NCBI RefSeq assembly: GCF_023015985.1
Contig: NZ_JALKAO010000001.1
Coordinates: 310,001-374,000 of the forward strand
DNA: 64,000 nt
Reading direction: 5' to 3'
From: Marivita sp. S6314
GTDB taxonomy: Bacteria; Pseudomonadota; Alphaproteobacteria; Rhodobacterales; Rhodobacteraceae
Below are positions 17,700 to 27,228 of this stretch, in pieces. The notes under the pieces are model-generated. The model was given only the letters and a program-made list of their open reading frames with translations, searched no databases and was not told the DNA's origin. How positions within the stretch are numbered: the first letter of the stretch is position 1; each line of letters begins with the position of its first letter. A program made the translations under genes and the position numbers.

Positions 17700-18878
17700 G
17701 TGACTGCTTTGAAGATACCAAACCGCGACGCCCGGCGTCTCTGGCTCTCAACGCATGGATTGGGGGATGCTCCGACCGGGCCGCTGGACACGCTGGGCCT
17801 GATCAACAGGCTTGGGTTTGTGCAACTTGACAGCATCCAGATCGTGTCGCGCGCACATCATCACATTCTCTGGAGCCGTAACCAGCATTACCGCGAACCC
17901 AAGCTGGACGCGCTGTTGGCCAAGGATCGTGCGGTGTTTGAACATTTTACACATGACGCGTCGGTTCTGCCGATGGCGGTGTTGCCGATGTGGCAGCGGC
18001 AGTTCCAAAGGATGAAGGAAAAGGTCGCCCGATCCTCGTGGTATGGTGGCGCGTTGAAATCTCTGGACCTTGACGCGATCAAAGCCCGCATCGCGGATGA
18101 AGGCCCGCTGTCGACACATGCCTTTGACACGAGGGTCGAGGGCAAGAAAGAGATGTGGAAACGCCCGCCCCATAAGGTGGGGTTGGATTACCTGTGGTTT
18201 TCTGGAGAGCTTGCCACCTGTCACCGCGATGGGTTCACCAAGGTCTATGATCTGGCCGAACGGGTTTTTCCCGAAGACCTGCGCACGCAGGACGTTGCCG
18301 ATCACGATCAGGTTACGTGGCTGTGCCGCGCCGCGCTGGAGCGCCTTGGCTTTGGCACCCAGGGCGAAATTCGCAAGTTCTGGGACGCCACGGATGTGCG
18401 TGAAGTGGCAGATTGGGCAGCGCGCGACAGCGCCCAATACGTCCCGGTAGACATCGAATCCGCGGATGGAACATGGACCAAGGCGCTGGCCAGCCCGGAT
18501 ATTGAACACCGGCTGGCCGTGACACCCAATCCCACATCACGACTGCGGATCCTCAACCCGTTTGATCCCGCCATACGAGACCGGGTGCGGCTGAAACGGT
18601 TGTTCGGGTTTGACTACACGGTCGAAATGTTCGTGCCCAAGGACAAACGGCAGTGGGGATACTACGTGTTTCCGCTGCTCGAAGGCGCACGGTTTGTCGG
18701 ACGGATCGAGGCCAAGGCGGACCGGGCAACCGGAACCCTGTCCGTCAGCAATCTCTGGTTCGAACCCGGCGTCGCGCGGACAGCGCAACGTGTGGCCAAG
18801 CTTGATGCCGAACTGACGCGCCTGTGCCGCCTTGCCGGCGTCGACAGCATATCGTGGGACTGTGAACGGACCGCGTGA
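17700..18878 (+). CDS. YcaQ/AlkZ-type winged-helix DNA glycosylase
   Basis: A 392-residue member of the HTH_42 superfamily, whose known members AlkZ and E. coli YcaQ excise alkylated bases and unhook interstrand crosslinks. The QxD catalytic motif of the YcaQ branch is visible in GFVQLDSIQIVSRAHHHILW, followed by the conserved EPKLDALLAKDRAVFEHFTHDASVLP region (read in two parts) and a C-terminal FNPFDPAIRD-like LNPFDPAIRD and FVPKDKRQWGYYVFPLLEG. The start is GTG; no ATG lies nearby in frame. Lesion specificity is inferred from the QxD motif only. The gene is single, with 18 nt to the convergent Met/His-rich gene. Confidence 0.88.
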   Translation: MTALKIPNRDARRLWLSTHGLGDAPTGPLDTLGLINRLGFVQLDSIQIVSRAHHHILWSRNQHYREPKLDALLAKDRAVFEHFTHDASVLPMAVLPMWQRQFQRMKEKVARSSWYGGALKSLDLDAIKARIADEGPLSTHAFDTRVEGKKEMWKRPPHKVGLDYLWFSGELATCHRDGFTKVYDLAERVFPEDLRTQDVADHDQVTWLCRAALERLGFGTQGEIRKFWDATDVREVADWAARDSAQYVPVDIESADGTWTKALASPDIEHRLAVTPNPTSRLRILNPFDPAIRDRVRLKRLFGFDYTVEMFVPKDKRQWGYYVFPLLEGARFVGRIEAKADRATGTLSVSNLWFEPGVARTAQRVAKLDAELTRLCRLAGVDSISWDCERTA

Positions 18879-18896
18879 CCCTGGCCATCAAGGCGG

Positions 18897-19460
18897 TTAA
18901 TTCCCTGCCCTCTGCATCATCATCTGATGCACTGCATGCATGCCGCGTTCGACCATCGCGGACACTTCATCGGCGTGAACATACAGCGCTTCCACCAGCT
19001 CCGGATCATCGGATGTCTGTGTGACCACGATCCCGTCATCCGTCATGTCGACCTGGGACAGAATGCGATCCCCGCGCGCAAAGAAGATATCAAGCGTCGG
19101 GCTTTGGATCATGATCTGCGGATCATCCTGCTGGCCAACCCGGTCGATCATGCCAACCGTGTGGCTAACCAAAGCGTCCATCACAACCGGATCGCTGGAC
19201 CGTGTGACCGTGCGGATGCCATTGGGCAGTCGCTCGACCTCGCGGCTCAGGGTCTGAAACCCCATAAACAACGTGGCCAGTTCCGCGCTTTCCTCAGGCG
19301 TGGCGTTCTGTCCGCGCAGGCCCGGCATCCGCGTCATATCGTGGCCCTGACCATACATCCCGTGACGATGGCCCTGCCCGTCCCCGTGCATCATCTGGGC
19401 GGCCAGTGGACCCGCAAGCAGTCCAAGACCAATGGCAAACCCAATCAACGGCAGTCGCAT
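18897..19460 (-). CDS. Exported Met/His-rich protein of unknown function
   Basis: Not recognised. The 187-residue product begins with a clear signal peptide (MRLPLIGFAIGLGLLAGPLAAQ) and then a segment dense in His and Met: MMHGDGQGHRHGMYGQGHDM. Such stretches often bind copper or other soft metals, but that is inference. The rest is a helical/beta domain (LATLFMGFQTLSREVERLPNG, THTVGMIDRV-like, YVHADEVSAMVERGMHAVHQM) with no motif known to me. The start at 19460 is preferred over the ATG four codons upstream because the signal peptide starts there. Located between the YcaQ-type gene and tgt. Confidence 0.7.
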   Translation of the reverse strand: MRLPLIGFAIGLGLLAGPLAAQMMHGDGQGHRHGMYGQGHDMTRMPGLRGQNATPEESAELATLFMGFQTLSREVERLPNGIRTVTRSSDPVVMDALVSHTVGMIDRVGQQDDPQIMIQSPTLDIFFARGDRILSQVDMTDDGIVVTQTSDDPELVEALYVHADEVSAMVERGMHAVHQMMMQRAGN

Positions 19461-19536
19461 AACATACTCCAAAGGCTATTCGCGCATTCACATTCCAACT
19501 TTTAGATGAATACACCAGACGCCGCAGAAGTCCATC

Positions 19537-20664
19537 TCAAAGCCGGTCGATGTCGCCCTCGGCGCGTTTGGCATGAAACGCGGTTTCGAACGCGGCGAAC
19601 TCTCCGGCTGCAATCGCATCCCGCAGGCCCTGCATCAATTCCTGATAGTAATGCAGGTTGTGCCAGGTCAGCAGCATGCCCGAAATCATCTCCTGCGCGC
19701 GGAAGACGTGATGCAGATAGGCGCGGGAATAGTTGCGGCACGCGGGACAGGTGCAATCTTCGTCCAATGGGCGCGGGTCATCCTGATGCCGCGCGTTCTT
19801 GATGTTCACCTGCCCACGCCGCGTCCACGCCTGCCCTGTCCGGCCCGACCGCGATGGCAGCACGCAATCCATCATGTCGATCCCGCGCCTCACCGCGCCG
19901 ACGATGTCATCCGGTTTGCCGACCCCCATCAGGTAGCGCGGCTTGTCTTCGGGCAGTTGACCGGGCGCAAAATCCAGACAGCCGAACATCGCCTCCTGCC
20001 CTTCGCCCACGGCCAGACCACCCACCGCGTAGCCATCAAAGCCAATCGCTTTCAATGCCTCGGCCGATTCTTCGCGAAAATCCTGTTCCAGCCCACCTTG
20101 CTGGATGCCAAATAGCATGTGTCCCGGCCGGTCGCCAAACGCATCCTTTGACCGTTCCGCCCACCGCATCGACAGGCGCATCGACTGCGCGATCCGGTCC
20201 CGGTCGGCGGGCAAGGCGGGGCATTCATCGAAACACATCACGATGTCCGACCCCAACAGCTTCTGGATCTCCATCGACCGTTCCGGTGTCAATTCATGTT
20301 TCGACCCGTCGATATGCGATTTGAACGTCACCCCTTTTTCGGTGAGCTTGCGCAAATCGGCAAGACTCATCACCTGAAACCCGCCTGAATCCGTGAGGAT
20401 CGGCTTGTCCCAGTTCATGAACTTGTGCAGCCCGCCAAGCCGGTCAATCCGTTCGGCGGTCGGGCGCAGCATCAGGTGATAGGTGTTGCCCAGTAGAATA
20501 TCCGCACCGGTCGCCGCCACGGACTCGGGCATCATCGCCTTGACCGTGGCCGCCGTGCCCACAGGCATAAAGGCCGGCGTGCGGATCACACCGCGCGGGG
20601 TTTCGATCTGACCGGTCCGGGCGGCGCCGTCGGTCGCGTGCAGGGAAAATGACGTCAAACTCAT
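19537..20664 (-). CDS. tgt: tRNA-guanine transglycosylase (queuine tRNA-ribosyltransferase)
   Basis: Tgt swaps guanine 34 of GUN-anticodon tRNAs (including tRNA-Asp GTC, encoded in this window) for preQ1, a step towards queuosine. The 375-residue product shows [31 protein letters not shown], the catalytic-Asp block [28 protein letters not shown], and the zinc site [16 protein letters not shown]. The start is the ATG at 20664; the frame stays open for 50 codons further upstream, but that stretch overlaps the divergent gene and has no Tgt similarity. It is divergent from the SUF-like gene with 98 nt between. Confidence 0.97.
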   Translation of the reverse strand: MSLTSFSLHATDGAARTGQIETPRGVIRTPAFMPVGTAATVKAMMPESVAATGADILLGNTYHLMLRPTAERIDRLGGLHKFMNWDKPILTDSGGFQVMSLADLRKLTEKGVTFKSHIDGSKHELTPERSMEIQKLLGSDIVMCFDECPALPADRDRIAQSMRLSMRWAERSKDAFGDRPGHMLFGIQQGGLEQDFREESAEALKAIGFDGYAVGGLAVGEGQEAMFGCLDFAPGQLPEDKPRYLMGVGKPDDIVGAVRRGIDMMDCVLPSRSGRTGQAWTRRGQVNIKNARHQDDPRPLDEDCTCPACRNYSRAYLHHVFRAQEMISGMLLTWHNLHYYQELMQGLRDAIAAGEFAAFETAFHAKRAEGDIDRL

Positions 20665-20762
20665 GGGGAAACCCCATGCCTCAGCATTCCGCGAATGCCA
20701 ACCCTTTACCCTGCCCACCCCTTTCCCTATATCTTTAGTCAGGAACTCACGGGAAGACTGAC

Positions 20763-21125
20763 ATGAACGACGCCAGCCCTCAGATCGAAGGCACACCGCT
20801 GATTGCCCCATCAAGCACCGATCATCCCCTGTATGATCAGGTGGTCGAGGCCTGCCGGTCTGTCTATGACCCTGAAATCCCGGTCAATATCTATGATCTG
20901 GGACTTGTCTACACGCTTGACATCAATGATCAGAACGAGGTCCGGGTGATCATGACACTCACCGCACCGGGCTGTCCTGTCGCCGGTGAAATGCCCGGAT
21001 GGCTGGCCGAAGCCATCGAACCGCTGCCCGGCGTCAAACAGGTCGACGTGGAACTTGTGTGGGAACCGCCCTGGGGCATGGACATGATGTCCGACGAAGC
21101 CCGGCTCGAGCTTGGCTTCATGTGA
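20763..21125 (+). CDS. DUF59/MIP18-family Fe-S assembly protein (SufT-like)
   Basis: A 120-residue protein with the MIP18 fold signature: [20 protein letters not shown] (35-54), [18 protein letters not shown] with its conserved cysteine, and a C-terminal [20 protein letters not shown]. Relatives (SufT, PaaD C-terminus) help mature Fe-S proteins. The N-terminal 20 residues are variable. The neighbours support this role: an A-type carrier lies two genes downstream on the same strand. GGGAAGACTGAC precedes the ATG. Confidence 0.9.
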   Translation: MNDASPQIEGTPLIAPSSTDHPLYDQVVEACRSVYDPEIPVNIYDLGLVYTLDINDQNEVRVIMTLTAPGCPVAGEMPGWLAEAIEPLPGVKQVDVELVWEPPWGMDMMSDEARLELGFM

Positions 21126-21131
21126 TCCGGC

Positions 21132-21458
21132 ATGGCGGTCAGTGACGAACAGATTGCATTCGTCCGTGATCTCTTCCGAGAGCTGCCCGGCCTGACCACC
21201 CGCAAGATGTTCGGCGGTTTGGGCATCTACTCGGATGGCACCATCTTCGCCGTGATCGGACCCGAAGACGCCCTGCTGCTCAAGGCGCGCGGCAGGCTTG
21301 CGCAAGACCTTGAAGACGAAGGCTGCACACAATGGACCTACGACGGCAAAACCGGCAAACCCTCGGTCATGCCCTACTGGACCCTCCCCGACGCAGCCCT
21401 TGACGATCCGGAAGAGGCCTGCCGCTGGGCGCGGCGGTCCTTGGCAGAGGCGGACTGA
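21132..21458 (+). CDS. TfoX/Sxy N-terminal domain protein
   Basis: A 108-residue stand-alone TfoX N-terminal domain: FVRDLFRELPGLTTRKMFGG, GIYSDGTIFAVIGPEDALLL, and the end PYWTLPDAALDDPEEACRWA. In gammaproteobacteria the full-length TfoX regulates competence; alphaproteobacterial single-domain versions have no established role. It starts 6 nt after the SufT-like gene and precedes the A-type carrier gene, so an operon of three is likely. Confidence 0.88.
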   Translation: MAVSDEQIAFVRDLFRELPGLTTRKMFGGLGIYSDGTIFAVIGPEDALLLKARGRLAQDLEDEGCTQWTYDGKTGKPSVMPYWTLPDAALDDPEEACRWARRSLAEAD

Positions 21459-21499
21459 GCCCCTAGATTGAACGTAACGCAACGAAACGGACCCGCACC

Positions 21500-21892
21500 A
21501 TGTTTGGCATCCCCGGAAAACAAGCCGTCACCCTGACCCCAAAAGCGGCGGCACAGGTGCGCAAGCTGATGGACGCCAAGGGCCATGCCGGCCTGCGCAT
21601 CGGCGTCAAGAAAGGCGGCTGCGCGGGCATGGAATACACCATGGATTACGTCGACGAGGCCGACCCGCATGATGAGGTGGTGGAACAGGATGGGGCCACG
21701 GTGATGATCGCGCCGATGGCGCAGATGTTCCTGTTTGGCACCGAGATCGACTACCAGACCTCCCTGCTTGAATCCGGCTTCCAGTTCAACAACCCGAACG
21801 TGGAAGACGCCTGCGGTTGCGGGGAATCGATCAAGTTCAAAGATGTCGAGGACCTCAGCACAGAGCACGCCAACGGCGCGCCCAAGCTCTGA
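21500..21892 (+). CDS. A-type Fe-S cluster carrier (HesB/IscA/SufA family)
   Basis: A-type carriers receive Fe-S clusters from scaffolds and deliver them to apo-enzymes. The 130-residue protein has the three cluster-binding cysteines in GGCAGMEYTM and DACGCGES, and the TPKAAAQVRKLM start typical of the family. The C-terminal tail (DVEDLSTEHANGAPKL) is longer than in IscA. It ends 15 nt from the convergent oxygenase gene. Together with the SufT-like gene it forms a small Fe-S maturation group outside a main suf operon. Confidence 0.93.
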   Translation: MFGIPGKQAVTLTPKAAAQVRKLMDAKGHAGLRIGVKKGGCAGMEYTMDYVDEADPHDEVVEQDGATVMIAPMAQMFLFGTEIDYQTSLLESGFQFNNPNVEDACGCGESIKFKDVEDLSTEHANGAPKL

Positions 21893-21907
21893 CAGCGGGC
21901 GCTCTGC

Positions 21908-22816
21908 CTAGCCGTTTTGCAAATGCACGTAAGTTTCTGCAAAGCGTTTGGACAAATGATCCCCCGCCCGGATCAGCTTGCCTGATCCCACCGGCGCGAC
22001 ATTGGTTTCGACATTCGGGTTAAAGAACAGCGGCACCGAAATCCGTTCGTCAGGTCCACCCTTCACCCGGTGCAACGTCGCCACAACCTGACCTTCCGTC
22101 CACATTTCCAGCATTTCGCCAAAATTGATGATGAACTCACCGGGCGGTGCCTGCACCGGCACCCATGTGTCCATCCCGCGTGGCTGCACTTCCAGCCCCG
22201 GTTGGCCATCAGTCGCCAACAGCGTCAGGCAGCCGTAATCGGTATGCGCGGCAATCCCGAAATCCTTGTCCCCGGCCCAGTCCGGCCGCGGCGGATAGTA
22301 ATTCCCCCGCAACAGCGCCATGGGACAGTCGAACTTGTCTTCAAAAAAATCCGCATCCGCGCCAATCGACGTCGCAATTCCTCGCAGAATGCCACGCGCC
22401 ACATCCAGCGCGTCCCGGTAATACCCCCGGATCACCGCATCAAAGCCCGCCGGACGATCCGGCCAGTGATTGGGCGCATAGACCGGCAAAGCAACCCGCA
22501 TGTCCCCATCCGGCAAGGTATAGCCGCAGTCGAACACTTCCTTGTAATCCGGGTTCGCCTCCGGATCGACCTGTTCCGATTGCGGCGCGCCCCACCCCCG
22601 GTTCGACCCGGTGCGCGCCATGTTGACCTGGTTCTTGACCTCAAACGGCAGATCGAAAAATGCCCGGTACGCCGCCAGAACAAACCGCATCCGCGCCGAC
22701 GTGAACGCGGTGTTGGTCACCGTTGCAAACCCCACCTCTTCGGCGGCGATCTTCATCTGGGCCAATGCATCTGCATCACCGGCCGCCAATGCGGCTGCGT
22801 CCAATCTCGGGATCAT
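21908..22816 (-). CDS. Isopenicillin-N-synthase-like 2-oxoglutarate/Fe(II) oxygenase
   Basis: A 302-residue non-haem iron oxygenase. The facial triad is visible: [13 protein letters not shown] (HxD) and the histidine in [10 protein letters not shown]; the cosubstrate-binding R-x-S is in [12 protein letters not shown]. The N-terminal DIOX_N domain ([14 protein letters not shown]...[13 protein letters not shown]) is complete. The start at 22816 is chosen because AAAGGAGCG precedes it; the longer open frame upstream overlaps the divergent tpiA. The substrate is unknown; this branch is widespread in proteobacteria and is not linked to antibiotic synthesis. Confidence 0.9.
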   Translation of the reverse strand: MIPRLDAAALAAGDADALAQMKIAAEEVGFATVTNTAFTSARMRFVLAAYRAFFDLPFEVKNQVNMARTGSNRGWGAPQSEQVDPEANPDYKEVFDCGYTLPDGDMRVALPVYAPNHWPDRPAGFDAVIRGYYRDALDVARGILRGIATSIGADADFFEDKFDCPMALLRGNYYPPRPDWAGDKDFGIAAHTDYGCLTLLATDGQPGLEVQPRGMDTWVPVQAPPGEFIINFGEMLEMWTEGQVVATLHRVKGGPDERISVPLFFNPNVETNVAPVGSGKLIRAGDHLSKRFAETYVHLQNG

Positions 22817-22941
22817 GTCCGGCGCTCCTTTGCGGTTGCGCGCCCTTTTGGCACCCGGCCCATATCTGTGCAACCGCTCTTGACGTCCCTTCCCGGCCCG
22901 CGATGATGCGCGCAACACGTCATCACAACAGGACCTTTGCC

Positions 22942-23682
22942 ATGCGCCGCAAACTTGCCGCCGGAAACTGGAAAATGAACGGGCTGTCAGACGCGCTCGG
23001 CGAACTGGCAGACCTTCAGGACGCCGCATCCGGCACGGCCGATGTCCTGATCTGCCCACCCGCCACCTTGATCACAGCCGCCAAGGCGCAATCCGGCCGC
23101 GTCGCCATCGGCGCGCAGGATTGCCACAGCGCCGCGTCCGGTGCCCATACCGGCGACCTTTCCGCAGAAATGCTCAAGGACGCAGGGGCCAGCCACGTGA
23201 TCCTTGGCCATTCCGAACGCCGCGCGGATCATGGCGAAAGCAACGCCTTGGTGGCCTACAAAACCATCGCCGCCTGGAACGCCGGCCTGACCGCCATCGT
23301 TTGTGTCGGCGAAACCCTCGACGACCGCGACGCCGACAAAACGCTGGACGTGATCGGCACACAACTTGCAGGTTCCCTGCCCGACGATTGTACCGCCACA
23401 AACACGGTTGTCGCCTACGAACCGGTCTGGGCCATCGGCACCGGCAAAGTGCCCACCACCGACCAGATCGCAGAGGTCCACGGTTTTCTTCGCAGCGCCC
23501 TGACCGACCGGTTCGGTCAGGAGATCGGCAACGCCATTCCCCTGCTCTACGGCGGCAGCGTCAAAGCCTCCAACGCCGCAGAGATCTTTGCCGTCCCCGA
23601 TGTCGACGGTGCCTTGGTCGGGGGCGCTAGCCTGAAGGCCCGTGACTTTGCCCCAATCGTCGACGCGTTAAACGCCGCCTGA
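22942..23682 (+). CDS. tpiA: Triose-phosphate isomerase
   Basis: Interconverts dihydroxyacetone phosphate and glyceraldehyde 3-phosphate. The 246-residue TIM barrel shows AAGNWKMNG (substrate lysine), [14 protein letters not shown] (catalytic histidine), [17 protein letters not shown] (catalytic glutamate) and phosphate-binding [15 protein letters not shown]. The start at 22942 has AGGA at a suitable distance and the expected N-terminus. It is divergent from the 2OG oxygenase and ends before a 26-bp imperfect inverted repeat. Confidence 0.97.
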   Translation: MRRKLAAGNWKMNGLSDALGELADLQDAASGTADVLICPPATLITAAKAQSGRVAIGAQDCHSAASGAHTGDLSAEMLKDAGASHVILGHSERRADHGESNALVAYKTIAAWNAGLTAIVCVGETLDDRDADKTLDVIGTQLAGSLPDDCTATNTVVAYEPVWAIGTGKVPTTDQIAEVHGFLRSALTDRFGQEIGNAIPLLYGGSVKASNAAEIFAVPDVDGALVGGASLKARDFAPIVDALNAA

Positions 23683-23686
23683 CTTT

Positions 23687-23751
23687 GCATATTTGGAAAA
23701 AGAAGAAATGACCTGAGCACCCGCTGTCATTTCTTCTTTTGAAAAATATGC
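23687..23751 (+). terminator. Long imperfect inverted repeat, probable tpiA terminator
   Basis: Two 26-nt arms (GCATATTT...GAAGAAATGAC and its complement) match at 23 positions around a 13-nt loop, and the right arm contains TTTCTTCTTTT. It starts 4 nt after the tpiA stop. Each arm resembles the element at 31494-31516. Confidence 0.75.
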
Positions 23752-23770
23752 CAAATCGAACCGCAAAAGA

Positions 23771-23802
23771 AAAAGCGACGCCCGGAACAGAGCGTCGCTT
23801 TT
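23771..23802 (-). terminator. Rho-independent terminator of the dctPQM operon
   Basis: AAAAGCGACGC and GCGTCGCTTTT form an 11-bp stem; on the minus strand it is followed by a T-rich run. It lies about 40 nt past the dctM stop. Confidence 0.9.
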
Positions 23803-23842
23803 CCACATGTCGGATTAGAGCGCGCGGACGCGCTCCTTTTTG

Positions 23843-25219
23843 TTACCGCGTTATGATCTCGGGCCCCATGAAGGTTGTCGGCAGGAAGGTCGACAGCCAT
23901 GGGATATAGGTGACCATGATCAGGAAGATGAACATCACACCCAGGAACGGCAGTGCCGCGCGGACAACCCGCATCATCGGCATACCGGCCACCCCGGAGG
24001 TCACAAAGAGGTTCAGACCCACCGGCGGTGTGATCATCCCGATCTCCATGTTCACCACCATGATGATCCCAAGGTGGATCGGATCAATCCCGAGCTCGAT
24101 TGCAATCGGAAACACCAGTGGGGCCACGATCACGATCAGACCCGACGGTTCCATGAACTGACCGCCGATCAACAGGATGACGTTCACGATCACAAGAAAA
24201 ATGATCGGCCCGAACCCGGCGTCCAACATCGCGGCTGCAATGGTCTGCGGGATCTGTTCATCCGTCAGCACGTGTTTCAGGATCAGCGCGTTGGCGATGA
24301 TGAACATCAGCGTGATGGTCAGCTTGCCCGCTTCGAACAACGTGTCCTTGGTATCCCGGTGGAAAAACGCGGTGATCAGGGCGATGGGCTTCTGGAACAG
24401 CGTCAGGTTCGCCGCACCGTCCTTGCCCGACAAAGGCCCCATGTCTCGATAGACGAAACTGGCGATAAAGAAGGCGTAAACCGCCGCGACCGCCGCCGCC
24501 TCCGTGGGCGTGAAGATGCCGCCATAGATACCGCCCAGGATGATGACGATCAGAAACAGACCCCAGCCCGCTTCACGGCCCGATTCCCAGACCTCGCCCC
24601 AGCCTTTCCATTCGCCTTTCGGCAGGTTCTTGACCCGCGCGATGATGTAGATGGTGATCATCAGCATCGACCCGGCCAAAAGCCCAGGAATGACGCCCGC
24701 AAGGAACATGCGGCCCACCGACACGTCGGTGGCAGATGCGTAAACCACCATGACGATAGAGGGCGGAATAAGGATCCCCAGGGTGCCCGCGTTGGCAATC
24801 ACGCCCGCCGCGAAATCCTTGGTATAGCCCACCTGCCGCATGCCTGCGATCACGATGGAACCGATGGCCACAACCGTGGCCGGGGACGACCCAGACAGCG
24901 CGGCAAACAGCATACAGGCAAACACACCGGCAATCGCCAGACCGCCGGGAAAATGCCCCACGATGGCAATCGAGAACCGGATGATCCGCCGCGCCACCCC
25001 GCCGGTCGACATGAACGACGACGCAAGAATGAAGAACGGGATCGCCAGAAGCGTGTAGTGGCCGGCCATCGCCTGAAACAGCGTCTGCGCGATAGACGCC
25101 AGCGACGTGTCGCTCAGCACAAGCAGGAACAGGATCGAGGAAAAGCCAAGGCTCACGGCGATCGGCACACCGATCAGCATCAGGCCAATGACCATTCCGA
25201 AAAGAATTGCGACTTCCAT
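23843..25219 (-). CDS. dctM: TRAP transporter large permease DctM
   Basis: The 12-TM ion-coupled subunit of a TRAP transporter, 458 residues and hydrophobic throughout. Family blocks include FAALSGSSPATVVAIGSI, GTLGILIPPSIVMVVY and GMITPPVGLNLFVTSGV near the C-terminus. A soluble loop of roughly 60 residues around 225-300 (YRDMGPLSGKDGAANLTLFQ) is longer than in minimal DctM proteins. It starts 5 nt after the dctQ stop. With DctP and DctQ it would import C4-dicarboxylates using the sodium or proton gradient. Confidence 0.95.
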   Translation of the reverse strand: MEVAILFGMVIGLMLIGVPIAVSLGFSSILFLLVLSDTSLASIAQTLFQAMAGHYTLLAIPFFILASSFMSTGGVARRIIRFSIAIVGHFPGGLAIAGVFACMLFAALSGSSPATVVAIGSIVIAGMRQVGYTKDFAAGVIANAGTLGILIPPSIVMVVYASATDVSVGRMFLAGVIPGLLAGSMLMITIYIIARVKNLPKGEWKGWGEVWESGREAGWGLFLIVIILGGIYGGIFTPTEAAAVAAVYAFFIASFVYRDMGPLSGKDGAANLTLFQKPIALITAFFHRDTKDTLFEAGKLTITLMFIIANALILKHVLTDEQIPQTIAAAMLDAGFGPIIFLVIVNVILLIGGQFMEPSGLIVIVAPLVFPIAIELGIDPIHLGIIMVVNMEIGMITPPVGLNLFVTSGVAGMPMMRVVRAALPFLGVMFIFLIMVTYIPWLSTFLPTTFMGPEIITR

Positions 25220-25224
25220 GGTCT

Positions 25225-25914
25225 TCAGTCCCCGCGGTTCATGGCTGCGACGTCTTCAACGGCGTCTTCGGCTTCATGGCTGACAATCAGGTTCTGCGCT
25301 TCGCCGGTCCAGATCCGCCACGTGGCCTGACAAAAGCGAAACAGCAACAAGGCAACCCCAAACGGCAGCATCGCATAGGGGATGAACCGCGGCAGTTTTT
25401 CGTAATCTTCGCCTTCGTTCATGATCGGCTGAATCCAGCGCAGCCATTCCGGAAACGGAATATCGACGGTCTCGTACCATCCGCGATAGGACGTGCGCCC
25501 CATCTCTTCGATGCCGGTCGGAAACCAGCGCCCGGTGGTCTGAGGCAGGTTGGCAAAATTCGCCCAGTAGTCCCATGCGCCCTTCATCAGCAGGGCTGCA
25601 TAGATCACACAGATCGCCGCCGCGATCAGCGACAAGGCCCGCCGGGCCGTGGGCGACACGATATTCAGGATCGCATCCACCCCCAGATGGGCGGTGACCT
25701 TGACGGCATAGCTCACGCCGAACAGGACAAGCCACGCAAACAGGAAAGACGTCATCTCAAGCCCCCAGATCAGGCCTGTATTGAACCCGTAGCGCAGCAC
25801 AACGTTGATAAAGGTGATGGTCACCATGAGCCCCAGAATGATCGCGATCGCGGTCTCTTCCAGCTCATGCACCACACGCCCTGCAAAGGTGCGTGGTTCG
25901 TATTGCGCAGACAT
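25225..25914 (-). CDS. dctQ: TRAP transporter small permease DctQ
   Basis: The 4-TM accessory membrane subunit, 229 residues. Hydrophobic segments lie near residues 22-42, 52-75 and 98-120, with the last after a long hydrophilic insert of about 70 residues (FANLPQTTGRWFPTGIEEMG...) before PYAMLPFGVALLLFRFCQ. This insert is also known from the C4-dicarboxylate DctQ of Rhodobacter. The start at 25914 has GGGAGG upstream; a longer frame to 25962 has none. A hairpin separates it from dctP. Confidence 0.92.
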   Translation of the reverse strand: MSAQYEPRTFAGRVVHELEETAIAIILGLMVTITFINVVLRYGFNTGLIWGLEMTSFLFAWLVLFGVSYAVKVTAHLGVDAILNIVSPTARRALSLIAAAICVIYAALLMKGAWDYWANFANLPQTTGRWFPTGIEEMGRTSYRGWYETVDIPFPEWLRWIQPIMNEGEDYEKLPRFIPYAMLPFGVALLLFRFCQATWRIWTGEAQNLIVSHEAEDAVEDVAAMNRGD

Positions 25915-25947
25915 GTCTGCCCCTCCCAGTTTGACGAAAGTCAAAGA

Positions 25948-25976
25948 AAACCCGGCCCGCAATCGGGGCCGGGTTT
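25948..25976 (-). terminator. Intercistronic hairpin between dctP and dctQ (partial terminator)
   Basis: AAACCCGGCCC and GGGCCGGGTTT form an 11-bp stem with a 7-nt loop, followed on the minus strand by TTTTCTTT. It lies between dctP and dctQ and would let the binding protein be made in excess over the permease, a common arrangement in such operons. Confidence 0.75.
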
Positions 25977-25991
25977 GTCGTCACATGATCT

Positions 25992-26996
25992 TTAGAAGTT
26001 CATGTTAATGGCTTGCGCCGCGTCGATGTTTTCCTGACCCACATCGTCCCGGAACTGTTCCCAGACGGGCTTCATCACGTCGACCCAGGCCTGACGCTGT
26101 TCAGCGGTCAGCTCGCGCACAACACCACCGGCGTCCAGAACCGCCTGCTTGGCCTCGGCATTCACCTTGGTGGATTCAGAGTTCCGCGTCGCGGTCACTT
26201 CATCAATGATCGTGCCAAGCTGCGTGCGCACATCATCCGGCAGGCTGTCCCACCAGTCGGTGCCGGTCACAACAAGGTAGTCAATGATACCGTGGTTGGT
26301 TTCGGTGATGCCGTCCTGCACCTCAAAGAACTTCTGGCCGTAGATATTGGACCAGGTGTTTTCCTGCCCGTCCACAACGCCGGTCTGCAGCGCGCCGTAC
26401 ACTTCCGAGAACGCCATCGGCTGCGGAGAGCCACCCAGAGCCGCCATCTGCGCCTTGAGCACGTCCGAGTTCTGCACCCGGAATTTCAGGCCTTCCGCGT
26501 CGGTGGGGGAAACCAGCGGTTTGTTGGCAGACATCTGCTTCATGCCATTGTGCCAGAACGCGAGGCCCAGAAGACCGCGGCGGGTCATGCTTTCCTTCAT
26601 CGCCTGCCCGGTTTCCGAACTTTGGAACGCGTCCACCGCGTCAATGTTCTTGAACATGAACGGCAGGTCAAAAATGCGGAACTGCTTGGTGAACTGCTCG
26701 AACTTCGACAGCGACGGCGCGGCCAGCTGAACGTCGCCCTGCAGCATGGCTTCCAGCACCTGGTCATCGTTGTAAAGCGACGACTGCGGGAACACCTCCA
26801 TGCAGGCCTTGCCGTTCATCTCGTCATTGACGCGCTGCTGCAGAAGGGATGCCGCGATGCCTTTGGGGTGACGGTCTGTGTTGGTCACGTGGCTGAACTT
26901 GATGACGATCTCGCCATCGTCACACGCGGCCTGCGCTGCAGTGGCACCTGTCATCACTGTTGCGACCGCTGCTGCGGACATCAGAAACTTTTTCAT
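25992..26996 (-). CDS. dctP: TRAP transporter solute-binding protein DctP
   Basis: The periplasmic binding protein, 334 residues, with signal peptide MKKFLMSAAAVATVMTGATA. DctP blocks are HPKGIAASLLQQRVN, EAMLQGDVQLAAPSLSKF, FDLPFMFKN, LKFRVQNSDVLKAQ (with the carboxylate-binding arginine) and SEVYGALQTGVVDGQENTWS. Similarity to the Rhodobacter C4-dicarboxylate (malate/succinate/fumarate) DctP supports the substrate call. The start at 26996 has GGGAGGAAG upstream. The regulators dctD/dctB lie upstream on the same strand, with two palindromes in between. Confidence 0.95.
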   Translation of the reverse strand: MKKFLMSAAAVATVMTGATAAQAACDDGEIVIKFSHVTNTDRHPKGIAASLLQQRVNDEMNGKACMEVFPQSSLYNDDQVLEAMLQGDVQLAAPSLSKFEQFTKQFRIFDLPFMFKNIDAVDAFQSSETGQAMKESMTRRGLLGLAFWHNGMKQMSANKPLVSPTDAEGLKFRVQNSDVLKAQMAALGGSPQPMAFSEVYGALQTGVVDGQENTWSNIYGQKFFEVQDGITETNHGIIDYLVVTGTDWWDSLPDDVRTQLGTIIDEVTATRNSESTKVNAEAKQAVLDAGGVVRELTAEQRQAWVDVMKPVWEQFRDDVGQENIDAAQAINMNF

Positions 26997-27195
26997 AACT
27001 TCCTCCCAGGGAGATTGGTCAAAAAGACAATCCAAGCGCCCCTCCCAGATGGCGCTGTACCCCTTCACAAAAGCGTTAACGGCTTTTTCGGGCAAGAATC
27101 ACGTATGCGACATCTGCGCGATTCTGAATTTCATAGCAATTTCAGAGAGCAGTCAGCTGTTTTGAATGTGGCCAAGGCATCCCGCCCCAACATCC

Positions 27196-27213
27196 TGTGC
27201 GGATTTCCGCACA
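27196..27213. promoter_or_regulatory. Probable DctD operator 1
   Basis: TGTGCGGATTTCCGCACA is a perfect dyad with 8-bp arms, resembling the TGTGCG...CGCACA sites bound by DctD upstream of dct genes in rhizobia. It lies 200 nt upstream of the dctP start. Confidence 0.75.
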
Positions 27214-27228
27214 TCTGTTGGCGCCGCT

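Noticed and set aside
22817-23059. Longer N-terminus for the 2OG oxygenase
   Set aside because: The upstream frame overlaps the divergent tpiA start and reads as an arginine-rich, family-unlike sequence; the ATG at 22816 has a good ribosome site.
26997-27195. Sigma-54 promoter upstream of dctP
   Set aside because: Candidate GC (-12) positions have no GG twelve nt upstream; no acceptable match was found by eye.
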